Both the position numbers and the translations under genes were made by a program. The notes below the pieces were generated by a model, which worked only from the letters and a program-made list of their open reading frames with translations, did not search any database and was not told where the DNA came from. This document shows positions 16,847 to 23,953 of a DNA stretch of 64,000 nucleotides, in pieces. The DNA is from Falsiroseomonas sp050563545 (GTDB lineage Bacteria; Pseudomonadota; Alphaproteobacteria; Acetobacterales; Acetobacteraceae), in assembly GCF_050563545.1 (NCBI RefSeq), contig NZ_JBNXUM010000015.1, positions 62,001-126,000 of the forward strand, given 5' to 3'. Within the stretch, counting starts at the first letter, position 1. Each line of letters opens with the position of its first letter.

Positions 16847-16871
16847 GCTGGTTCCCTGCGGGGCGCCGCGG

Positions 16872-17408
16872 TCAGCGCGGCGATTGCGTGCCCGGCCCCT
16901 GCGTCGACTGCTGGCCGCTGAGGCCCGGGCCGAGGCGCCCGACATTCCCGAAGAGCTGCTGCATGAAGCTGCGCTCGCTGCCCGGGGAAGGGGTCTCGCG
17001 CTGCACGACACGGACCTGGCGGCCATCCTCGGCGCCGAGGCGGCGGATGCCCGCGACGGTGCCCTGCGGGTTGAAGGTGACGACGACGACCTGCTGGTCC
17101 TCGATCCCCATGGTGCGGGCGGGGCGCGGGCGGCTGATTGCGCCGATGTAGTACCATTCGTTGTCGTCGAAGGTCGCGGTCGTCGTCGGTGAGCCCAGCG
17201 CGGCCTGCACGTCGTCGCGGGTGGAGACGCCGGGGGTGACCTGGTCCAGCTGCTCGGCGGTGACCATGTGGCCGCGCACCTGGCTGGGGCTGGCGAAGAT
17301 CTCGCCGACGCGGGGGATGGGCGGCGCCGCCGGCAGCCAGGAACAGCCGGCGAGGGCCAGCAGGGCGGCCGCGCCGAGCATGAGCGCGTGGCGCGATGCG
17401 TTGACCAT
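16872..17408 (-). CDS. bamE: outer membrane assembly lipoprotein BamE (SmpA/OmlA)
   Basis: 178 residues with a lipoprotein signal (LMLGAAALLALAGCSW; lipidated Cys near residue 22). The SmpA/BamE domain follows: TAEQLDQVTPGVSTRDDVQAALGSP, then FDDNEWYYIGAI and VVVVTFNPQGTVAGIRRL. BamE is a small lipoprotein of the BAM complex that inserts outer-membrane beta-barrels. The C-terminal 45 residues are polar, Gln/Gly/Pro-rich. It is divergent from the bc1 chaperone gene with 132 bases between, as in many alphaproteobacteria. Confidence 0.92.
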   Translation of the reverse strand: MVNASRHALMLGAAALLALAGCSWLPAAPPIPRVGEIFASPSQVRGHMVTAEQLDQVTPGVSTRDDVQAALGSPTTTATFDDNEWYYIGAISRPRPARTMGIEDQQVVVVTFNPQGTVAGIRRLGAEDGRQVRVVQRETPSPGSERSFMQQLFGNVGRLGPGLSGQQSTQGPGTQSPR

Positions 17409-17540
17409 CGGCGGGGGGCGGACCATGTGGTTCGCATGCCACTGGCGCGCGGCGCGGTCAATTGCGCCCCCGCCCATCCGGGGCGTCCATCGCGCGGGGA
17501 GCGCGCGCTGGTCCATCATGCGAGGAGCGCGCTGAAAGCC

Positions 17541-18080
17541 ATGGGCCTTCTCGGCCTTTTCGCCCGCAAGCCGCATGAGCGCGCGGGCTTCGAGCTCTAC
17601 GCCGCCGCGGTCGGGGCGGCGCGCGATCCCGCGCTGTTCGGATCGCTCGCCGTGCCCGACACGCTGGAGGGGCGCTTCGACCTGGTGTCGTTGCATGCGG
17701 GGCTGCTGGTCTGCCGCATCGCGCGCGATCCCGATCCCCGCGCGAAGGACCTGGCGCAGGCCGTGTTCGACGCGATGTTCGCGGACATGGCCGTGAACCT
17801 GCGCGAGATGGGGGTGGGCGACCTCGCGGTCGGCAAGCGCGTGAAGCGCATGTGGGAGGCCTTCCACGGCCGCGCCCAGGCCTATGACAAGGCGCTGCGG
17901 GCGGGCGACCTGGCGGCGCTGACGGAGGCGCTTGACCGCAATGTCTGGCGCGGCCGCGCGCCGCCCGGCGCGGCCGGGGCGCTGGCCGCGCATGCCGCGG
18001 CGGCGGATGCGGCGCTCGCCGCGCAGCCCTTCGACCGGCTAGTCGCCGGCGCGGTGCGGTTTCCGGGGGACGCGGCATGA
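17541..18080 (+). CDS. ubiquinol-cytochrome c chaperone family protein
   Basis: A 179-residue CBP3/UQCC1-like protein implicated in cytochrome bc1 assembly. It has GLFARKPHERAGFELYAAAVGAARDP, GRFDLVSLHAGLLVCRI, and the signature DMAVNLREMGVGDLAVGKRVKRM followed by FHGRAQAYDKAL. ATG 17541 has AGGAG about 15 bases upstream and the conserved core starts soon after, which fixes the start. It overlaps the DUF177 gene (ATGA). This pair followed by rpmF-plsX-fabH is a standard alphaproteobacterial arrangement. Confidence 0.93.
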   Translation: MGLLGLFARKPHERAGFELYAAAVGAARDPALFGSLAVPDTLEGRFDLVSLHAGLLVCRIARDPDPRAKDLAQAVFDAMFADMAVNLREMGVGDLAVGKRVKRMWEAFHGRAQAYDKALRAGDLAALTEALDRNVWRGRAPPGAAGALAAHAAAADAALAAQPFDRLVAGAVRFPGDAA

Positions 18081-18580
18081 AGCCCGAATTCTCCCGCTTG
18101 GTGCGGCTGTCGGCCGAGCCGCGCGAGGTGACGCTGGAGGCGACGCCGGCGGAATGCGCGGCGCTGGCGCGGCGCTTCGGCATCCTCGGCGTTGCGTCGG
18201 TCTCCGCGGGCCTGCGCATCGTGCCGGAGCCCGGCGGGTCCTGGCGGGCCCGGGGCCGGCTGCTGGCGAGGGTCGAGCAGGCCTGCGTGGTGACGCTGGA
18301 GCCGGTTTCCCAGGCGGTGGACGCGCCGCTCGACCTGCGCATCCTGGAGGAAGGGGCGGAGCCCGCAGACGACGACCCCGACAGCCCCGACGAGATCGAA
18401 AGCCAGGGTGGCCAGGTCGAGCTGGGGGAGGCGGTGGCCGAGCAGCTTTCCCTGGCGCTCGATCCCTATCCCCGGGCGGAGGGCGCCGAACTGCCCCCGA
18501 TGGACCCGGCGGAGGAGCCCGAAACCCCGGCGGCCCAGCCGAATCCCTTCGCCGCGCTTGCAAAGCTGCGCCAGGGGTGA
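18077..18580 (+). CDS. DUF177 (YceD-like) protein
   Basis: A 167-residue member of the DUF177/YceD family, whose gene nearly always precedes rpmF and which has been linked to 23S rRNA accumulation. The core shows ALARRFGILGVASVSAGLRI, RLLARVEQACVVTLEPVSQAV, a long acidic loop (EEGAEPADDDPDSPDEIES), and the family end region AEQLSLALDPYPRAEGAEL with a C-terminal NPFAALAKLRQG. Precise molecular role is not established from sequence. Confidence 0.93.
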   Translation: MKPEFSRLVRLSAEPREVTLEATPAECAALARRFGILGVASVSAGLRIVPEPGGSWRARGRLLARVEQACVVTLEPVSQAVDAPLDLRILEEGAEPADDDPDSPDEIESQGGQVELGEAVAEQLSLALDPYPRAEGAELPPMDPAEEPETPAAQPNPFAALAKLRQG

Positions 18581-18691
18581 TCAGACCTGTGTCCCGACGG
18601 GGTCACGCCGCTTGCGGCCCGGTGGGGGTGGTGGTAGAGCGCGCGGCTCATTGCATCCCCTCAAGCTTGATCGACAGAGAGGCTCGGCGCC

Positions 18692-18892
18692 ATGGCCGTT
18701 CCGAAAAAGAAGGTTTCGCCGTCCCGTCGCGGGATGCGTCGCAGCCACCACGCCCTGAGCGCGAATGCGCATCAGGAATGCTCCAACTGCGGCGAGCTGA
18801 AGCGCCCGCACCACGTCTGCTCGCATTGCGGGCACTACGACGGGCGCGAGGTGATCGCCGCGGAAAAGGCCGGCGGCGTCGTCCGGAACTGA
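18692..18892 (+). CDS. rpmF: 50S ribosomal protein L32
   Basis: A 66-residue L32. It begins AVPKKKVSPSRRGMRRSHHAL, then carries the four-cysteine zinc site as CSNCGELK and CSHCGHYDGREV. Start ATG 18692 with GAGAGG upstream. The 111 bases between DUF177 and rpmF contain only weak promoter-like hexamers (TTGCGG near 18611, 17 bases, TAGAGC). Confidence 0.98.
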   Translation: MAVPKKKVSPSRRGMRRSHHALSANAHQECSNCGELKRPHHVCSHCGHYDGREVIAAEKAGGVVRN

Positions 18893-18949
18893 GGCGACGG
18901 GTGGGTCGCCCCTGGGCTCGCCTGATGGGCCTTCGCGAGGAGACGCCCC

Positions 18950-20008
18950 GTGGCTGACGCGGGACGGGCCGTTCCGGCCTTCTCCCTCGCGATCGACGCC
19001 ATGGGCGGCGACCACGCGCCAGAGGTCGTGCTGGACGGCCTGGAGCTCGCGGCCGAGCGGCATCCGCATGCCCGCTTCCTGCTCGTCGGCGATGAGGCGC
19101 GCGTCGGCGCGCTACTGGCCCTGCGGCCCCGGGCGGCGAAGGCCTGCTCCCTCCGGCACGCGCCCGAGACGATCTCTGGCGACCTGAAGCCGACGGCGGC
19201 GCTGCGCATCCGCGGATCGTCCATGCGCGTAGCGATCGACGCGGTGGCGGCCGGCGAGGCCTCGGGCGTCGTGTCGGCCGGCAACACCGGGGCGCTGATG
19301 GCGCTGGCCAAGATCGTGGTGAAGACGCTGCCGGAGATCGATCGGCCGGCGCTCGCGGCCATCGGGCCTTCCGCGCGCGGCGACGTCGTGATGCTCGACC
19401 TCGGCGCCAACGTGCAGTGCGACGCCCGCAACCTCATCGAATTCGCGGTGATGGGCGATGCCTTCGCGCAATCCGTGCTCGGGCTGACCAGGCCGACCAT
19501 CGGGTTGCTGAACGTGGGGTCGGAAGAGCTGAAGGGCGACGAGCGCGTGCGGCTGGCTGCCGAGACGCTGCGCGACTCCGTCTATGGCAACAACTTCCGC
19601 GGTTTCGTGGAGGGCCACGACATCGCGGCCGGCACGGTGGACGTAATCGTCACCGACGGCTTCACCGGCAACGTCGCGCTCAAGACCGGCGAGGGCGCGC
19701 TGAAGCTGATGCGCGACCTGCTGCGCCAGGTCTTCACCAGTTCCATCCCGGCGAGGATCGGCTACCTGCTCGCCAGGCCCGCGCTGGATCGCCTGCGTGA
19801 ATGGATGGATCCCCGCCGCTACAACGGCGCGGTGCTGATCGGGCTGAACGGCGTCGTGGTGAAGAGCCATGGCGGGACCGACGCGCTGGGCTTCGCGCAT
19901 GCCGTTGATGTCGCGATGGACATGGTGACGCACCGCTTCAACGACCGCATCCGCGAGGGGCTCGCCCGCCTCGCCGAGACCGCGCCGCGCGCCGCCGCGG
20001 CGCGCTGA
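18950..20008 (+). CDS. plsX: phosphate acyltransferase PlsX
   Basis: A 352-residue PlsX that makes acyl-phosphate from acyl-ACP for phospholipid synthesis. Recognisable parts are FSLAIDAMGGDHAPEVVLDG, ASGVVSAGNTGALMALAKIV, LDLGANVQCDARNLIEFAVMG, GNNFRGFVEGHDIAAGTVDV and VTDGFTGNVALKTGEGALK. The start is GTG 18950 after GAGGAGACGCC. It is coupled with fabH, whose start lies 11 bases after the plsX stop; both feed lipid synthesis. Confidence 0.97.
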   Translation: MADAGRAVPAFSLAIDAMGGDHAPEVVLDGLELAAERHPHARFLLVGDEARVGALLALRPRAAKACSLRHAPETISGDLKPTAALRIRGSSMRVAIDAVAAGEASGVVSAGNTGALMALAKIVVKTLPEIDRPALAAIGPSARGDVVMLDLGANVQCDARNLIEFAVMGDAFAQSVLGLTRPTIGLLNVGSEELKGDERVRLAAETLRDSVYGNNFRGFVEGHDIAAGTVDVIVTDGFTGNVALKTGEGALKLMRDLLRQVFTSSIPARIGYLLARPALDRLREWMDPRRYNGAVLIGLNGVVVKSHGGTDALGFAHAVDVAMDMVTHRFNDRIREGLARLAETAPRAAAAR

Positions 20009-20019
20009 GGGAGGCTCCC

Positions 20020-21000
20020 ATTTCCGCGTATCGCGCTGTCATCGCGGGGACCGGCGGCTACCTGCCGGAGCGGTCGCTGACCAACGACGAGCTCGCGGCC
20101 TGGAAGGGGCTCGAGACCTCCGACGCCTGGATCATCGAGCGCACGGGCATCCGCCGCCGCCACATCGCGGCCGATGGCGAAACGGCGTCGGACCTCGGCG
20201 TCAAGGCCGCGCTGGCGGCGCTGGCGCAGGCCGGGGCCGAGGCCGGCGAAGTGGACGCGATCCTGGTCGCGACCTCCACCCCCGACAGCGCCTTCCCCGC
20301 GACCGCGGTGCGCATCCAGGGAAAGCTCGGCGTGACGAAGGGCTTCGCCTTCGATGTGGCGGCGGCCTGCACGGGCTTCGTCTATGCGCTCGGCCTCGCC
20401 GACGCGCTGGTCCGCACGGGCCAGGCGCGCGGCGTCCTGGTGATCGGGACCGAGGTCTATTCGCGCATCCTGGACTGGACCGACCGCGGGACCTGCGTGC
20501 TGTTCGGCGACGGCGCCGGCGCGGTGTTCCTTCGGGCGGAGAAGGGGGACGCCGCCGGGAGCAGGGGCATCCTGTCGTCGCACCTGCATTCGGACGGCCG
20601 CCACGGCGACATCCTGCAGATCGAGGGCGGCGCGGGCTCCACCGGCGGCACCGGATTGCTGCGCATGGCAGGCCGCGAGGTCTTCAAGCACGCCGTGACC
20701 AAGCTCGCCGCGGTGGTGGACGAGACGCTGGCGGCGAACGGCCTCGGCCATGGCGACGTGAACTGGCTGGTGCCGCACCAGGCCAACATCCGCATCATCG
20801 AGGCCATGGGCAAGAAGCTGCACATGTCGATGGACCGGGTGGTGGTCACGGTTGACCGGCACGCGAACACCTCGGCCGCCTCGATCCCGCTGGCGCTGGC
20901 CGAGGCGACGCGCGACGGGCGGATCGGCAGGGGCGACCTGGTGCTGATGGAAGCGATCGGCGGCGGGCTGACCTGGGGCGCGACGCTGGCGCGGTTCTAA
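20020..21000 (+). CDS. fabH: beta-ketoacyl-ACP synthase III, apparent ATT start
   Basis: A 326-residue FabH, which starts fatty acid synthesis by condensing acetyl-CoA with malonyl-ACP. Catalytic Cys is in DVAAACTGFVYALG (near 117), His in VPHQANIRIIEA (near 252), Asn in DRHANTSAASI (near 281). Homology begins at once with YRAVIAGTGGYLPER, yet no ATG, GTG or TTG lies between the plsX stop and that motif. ATT at 20020 sits 6 bases after GGGAGG and places the N terminus where FabH proteins normally begin. The next GTG (20251) would delete a quarter of the fold. Confidence 0.93.
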   Translation: MSAYRAVIAGTGGYLPERSLTNDELAAWKGLETSDAWIIERTGIRRRHIAADGETASDLGVKAALAALAQAGAEAGEVDAILVATSTPDSAFPATAVRIQGKLGVTKGFAFDVAAACTGFVYALGLADALVRTGQARGVLVIGTEVYSRILDWTDRGTCVLFGDGAGAVFLRAEKGDAAGSRGILSSHLHSDGRHGDILQIEGGAGSTGGTGLLRMAGREVFKHAVTKLAAVVDETLAANGLGHGDVNWLVPHQANIRIIEAMGKKLHMSMDRVVVTVDRHANTSAASIPLALAEATRDGRIGRGDLVLMEAIGGGLTWGATLARF

Positions 21001-21172
21001 TGCGCTTTTCCAACGGCTTCGCGGGCGATCCTCGGATCGCGTCGAGGCCGAATGCACCGCTTCCGGAATGGCCGGTTGACGTTGCCACCGCATACGGCTT
21101 TTCTTGACTGTTGAAGGGGTTGCGGCGCTAGGCTGCGCTCGCGATCCACCGGGCCTGTGCAGGGAAGCCGCC

Positions 21173-21487
21173 ATGAAAACGATCACGCGCGCGAACCTCG
21201 CCGAGGCCATCTACGCCCAGGTCGGCCTGTCCCGCAACGAGAGCGCCGCGCTGCTCGAGACCGTGCTGGAGCGCATGTCCGCCACGCTGGAAGCCGGCGA
21301 GGCCGTGAAGATCTCCGCCTTCGGGTCCTTCGTCGTGCGCCAGAAGGGCAAGCGCGTCGGGCGTAACCCGAAGACCGGCGTGGAAGTCCCCATCCTCCCA
21401 CGAAAGGTGCTCTCCTTCCGCCCGTCCCAGGTGCTGAAGGCGAAGCTCAACCCCGGCATGGCGCCGGAACCGGATGACGAGGCATGA
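21173..21487 (+). CDS. ihfA: integration host factor subunit alpha
   Basis: A 104-residue IHF-alpha/HU-family DNA-bending protein. It runs TITRANLAEAIYAQVGLSRNE, then EAVKISAFGSFVVRQKGKRVGRNPKTG and PRKVLSFRPSQVLKAKLN. The RNPKTG tip with its intercalating Pro is intact. Start ATG 21173 matches family N termini. The 172-base gap from fabH contains TTGACT (21104) and TAGGCT (21129) with a 19-base spacer, a weak promoter candidate. Its stop overlaps the merR-type gene (ATGA). Confidence 0.96.
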   Translation: MKTITRANLAEAIYAQVGLSRNESAALLETVLERMSATLEAGEAVKISAFGSFVVRQKGKRVGRNPKTGVEVPILPRKVLSFRPSQVLKAKLNPGMAPEPDDEA

Positions 21488-21909
21488 GCGACGAGACCGC
21501 CGGCGTCGAGCCCCGCCCCAAGCCGCGCAAGGCGCCCACCGCCTTCCGCACGATCAGCGAGGTCGCGGACGAACTTCAGATCCCGCAGCATGTGCTGCGC
21601 TTCTGGGAGAGCAAGTTCCCGCAGCTCAAGCCGCTGAAGCGCGGCGGGGGGCGGCGCTACTACCGACCCGAGGATATCGGCCTGCTGAAGCGCATCTCCG
21701 ACCTGCTCTACACCCAGGGATACACGATCAAGGGCGTGCAGCGCCTGCTGCGCGACGGCGGGCTCGAGGAGGCGATGGGCGAGGGTGGCGCGCCGCCGGA
21801 TGCCGAGCCCGACGAGCTCGACGATCCCCACACCGCGGCGCTGCGCGAGGCGCTCGCCGTGCTGGAGGGCCTGGCGCATGAGTTGCGCGCCCTGGTGGCG
21901 CGGAACTGA
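21484..21909 (+). CDS. MerR family transcriptional regulator
   Basis: A 141-residue MerR-type protein. After a Pro/Lys-rich leader it has the winged-helix region FRTISEVADELQIPQHVLRF followed by WESKF, then RRYYRPEDIGLLKRISDLL and the helix TIKGVQRLLRDGG. The short C-terminal part (residues 95-141) shows no metal-binding cysteines, so it is not a mercury/zinc sensor type. The gene always follows ihfA in this alphaproteobacterial block; its targets are not known. Confidence 0.92.
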   Translation: MSDETAGVEPRPKPRKAPTAFRTISEVADELQIPQHVLRFWESKFPQLKPLKRGGGRRYYRPEDIGLLKRISDLLYTQGYTIKGVQRLLRDGGLEEAMGEGGAPPDAEPDELDDPHTAALREALAVLEGLAHELRALVARN

Positions 21910-22062
21910 CGCCAGCGGCCAGGCGGCGTCTGCCCGCTTGACCATCCGACCGGCGAGGCGCTCCGGCGCGCTGCGCTGCCGGGCTTCTGCCGGCGCTCGC
22001 CTCGGGCTGACAGCTGGGCAGCGCGGCGGTAGGACAGCCGCCCCCGCCCACCCGGAGACGGC

Positions 22063-22644
22063 GTGCTCGATCCCGCCCTCATGGCCGATCTGCGCTGGCG
22101 CTACGCGGATCCCGCGCGGAGCTGGCACAACTGGGACCGCGTGGCGGCGCTGCTCGGCATGGCGGAGGACCTGTCCCACGCCGTCGCGGAGCGCGCGCCC
22201 TTCATCCTGGCCGTGCTCTACCACGCCGCCGTCTTCGACCGCCGCCGGCACGACTGGGACGCTGCGAGCGTAGCGCTTATGCGGTCGACGCTGCGCCTGC
22301 CCGCACCGGTGCTGGACCGGGCGGAGGCGCTCATCCTGGCCATGGCGCGCGGGGCGTTGCCGGCCGCGCGCGATCCCTCGCTGCGGGGCGACGCGGCGCT
22401 CCTCCTCGACATGGACAACGCCGTGTTGGGGGAGCCTGCCGCCGCCTTCGAGGCGCATGAGGCGGCCTGGCGGCGGGAATACGCGCACCTCAAGGACGAG
22501 GCCTATGCGGCGGGCCGCACGGCGGCGCTGGAGATGCTGCTGTGGCGGGAGAGGGTCTACTGGACCGACCGCTTCCACCTGGAGCGCGAGAAGCGGGCCA
22601 GGCGCAACATCGAGGGATTGATCGAGCGGCTAAGGCGTTGGTGA
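22063..22644 (+). CDS. HD-domain-like protein (COG4339 type) lacking the HD aspartate
   Basis: A 193-residue protein resembling the predicted metal-dependent HD phosphohydrolase family COG4339. It has RYADPARSWHNWDRVAALL (the first His of the family), then FILAVLYHAAVFDRRRHD, where the family normally has His-Asp; here it is His-Ala. LLDMDNAVLGEP matches the later Asp-rich motif. The loss of one metal ligand suggests altered or lost catalysis. GTG start at 22063 after CCCGGAGACGGC. It is followed by tRNA-Pro. Confidence 0.75.
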   Translation: MLDPALMADLRWRYADPARSWHNWDRVAALLGMAEDLSHAVAERAPFILAVLYHAAVFDRRRHDWDAASVALMRSTLRLPAPVLDRAEALILAMARGALPAARDPSLRGDAALLLDMDNAVLGEPAAAFEAHEAAWRREYAHLKDEAYAAGRTAALEMLLWRERVYWTDRFHLEREKRARRNIEGLIERLRRW

Positions 22645-22712
22645 GTCGCGGTTTTGCGCGGACCTGCCGGGGCTAGCCTTCCGCCGCGTCCCGGTGCTAT
22701 CCACCGCGGCGT

Positions 22713-22789
22713 CGGAGCGTAGCGCAGCCTGGTAGCGCATCAGTCTGGGGGACTGGGGGTCGTGGGTTCAAATCCCGCCGCTCCGACCA
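22713..22789 (+). tRNA. tRNA-Pro(GGG)
   Basis: A complete cloverleaf of 77 bases including encoded CCA. Acceptor CGGAGCG pairs with CGCTCCG; D stem GCGC/GCGC; anticodon stem TCAGT/ACTGG around the loop CTGGGGG, giving anticodon GGG (proline); T stem GTGGG/CCCGC with loop TTCAAAT. It lies immediately left of the injection-system array. Confidence 0.97.
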
Positions 22790-22838
22790 TTTCTCCCCCG
22801 CCGCTCCAAGACTTGCCCGCCCCGGACCCGCGACCCGC

Positions 22839-23873
22839 TCAGGCGCCCTCCGCGCCGAGGAAGGCGTCGCGCGCGAGCCCATGCTTCTTCAGCAGGCGCC
22901 CGAGCCGACTGCGTTCCTTGCCGGACAGCCGCGCGGCCTCGCTGACATTCCCCCGCGTCCGGGTCAGCAGGTCCACGAGGTAGCGTCGCTCGAAGCCCTC
23001 GATCGCGGCGGCCTTGGCGGCATGGAAGGGCAGGCCGCCGGACTGCACCTCGCTGGCTTCGTCCTGCCCGTCCTCCGCCGCACCGATCACCGGCCCGTCG
23101 GAGAGCAGGAAGGCGCGATGAATGAAGTTCTCGAGCTCCCGCACATTGCCCGGCCACGGCCTGTCGCCCAGCGACGCCCGCAGCCCGGGATCGAGCGCGC
23201 GCGGCGCGCCGCGATACTGTTCCGACAGGCGCCGGACGAAGAGATCCGCCAGAAGCGCGGCGTCGCCGGGACGCTCGCGCAGCGGCGGCAGGCGCAGCGC
23301 GAGCACATCGAGGCGGAACAGCAGGTCCTGCCGGTATTCGCGTCGCCCGGCCATCGCGGCGAGGTCGGCATTGGTCGCGGCGATGACGCGCAGGTCGGCC
23401 CGGCGCATCGCCTGGCCGCCTACGGGGCGGTATTCCCGGTCCTGCAGGAAGCGCAGCAGCGCGACCTGCGAACGCGCGCCGAGGCTGTCCACCTCGTCGA
23501 GGAAGAGCGTGCCGCCTTCGGCCTGGGCGATGACGCCCTCGCGCGCTTCCCGCGCATCGGTGAAGGCGCCGCGGGCATGGCCGAAGAGCTCGCTCTCGAC
23601 GAGCTGCTCGGGGATTGCGCCGCAATTCACGGCGATGAAGGGCGCGCCGCGCCGCGCGCCGAGATAGTGGATCGCGCGGCCCGCTAGCTCCTTACCGGTC
23701 CCGGTCTCGCCCTGGATGAGGACGGTTGCGTCGCATCGGGCGATCCGCTCGATCAGCCGCAGTGCCGCTTGGAAGCTGGCGGAGTGCCCCACCAGGTTGA
23801 GTCCAGCGAAGCCGTCCGCCACCCCCGCGGGTCCTTGATGGCCCCGACGCGCGCATCCTGCCGCGACTGTCAT
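22839..23873 (-). CDS. sigma-54-dependent transcriptional activator (AAA+ and Fis-type HTH, no receiver domain)
   Basis: 344 residues. A short N terminus (about 28 residues, no sensory domain) precedes a complete AAA+ domain: Walker A GETGTGKE (near 53-60), the sigma-54 loop as GAFTDA (near 101-106; canonical GAFTGA), Walker B GGTLFLDEVD (near 119-128) and FRLDVLALRLPPLRER. The C terminus is a Fis-like helix-turn-helix (GNVSEAARLSGKERSRL). ATG 23873 is chosen for its GAGGG ribosome site; ATG 23894 lacks one. It is the last gene of the minus-strand injection-system array, 80 bases after the DUF4157 gene, and is the natural candidate to drive the sigma-54 promoter at 53.1 kb. Confidence 0.9.
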   Translation of the reverse strand: MTVAAGCARRGHQGPAGVADGFAGLNLVGHSASFQAALRLIERIARCDATVLIQGETGTGKELAGRAIHYLGARRGAPFIAVNCGAIPEQLVESELFGHARGAFTDAREAREGVIAQAEGGTLFLDEVDSLGARSQVALLRFLQDREYRPVGGQAMRRADLRVIAATNADLAAMAGRREYRQDLLFRLDVLALRLPPLRERPGDAALLADLFVRRLSEQYRGAPRALDPGLRASLGDRPWPGNVRELENFIHRAFLLSDGPVIGAAEDGQDEASEVQSGGLPFHAAKAAAIEGFERRYLVDLLTRTRGNVSEAARLSGKERSRLGRLLKKHGLARDAFLGAEGA

Positions 23874-23953
23874 GTGACCCTCGCCCGAGAGCATACCGGC
23901 GGTTGTGAGGCTAATGCGCGGGGGTTCCGGGCCGCAACAGCGGAAGAAGCGGC

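Noticed and set aside
16787..17442. Alternative minus-strand frames around bamE and the crotonase gene.
   Set aside because: The composition is Arg/Pro-rich shadow sequence; bamE and crotonase motifs lie in the other frames.
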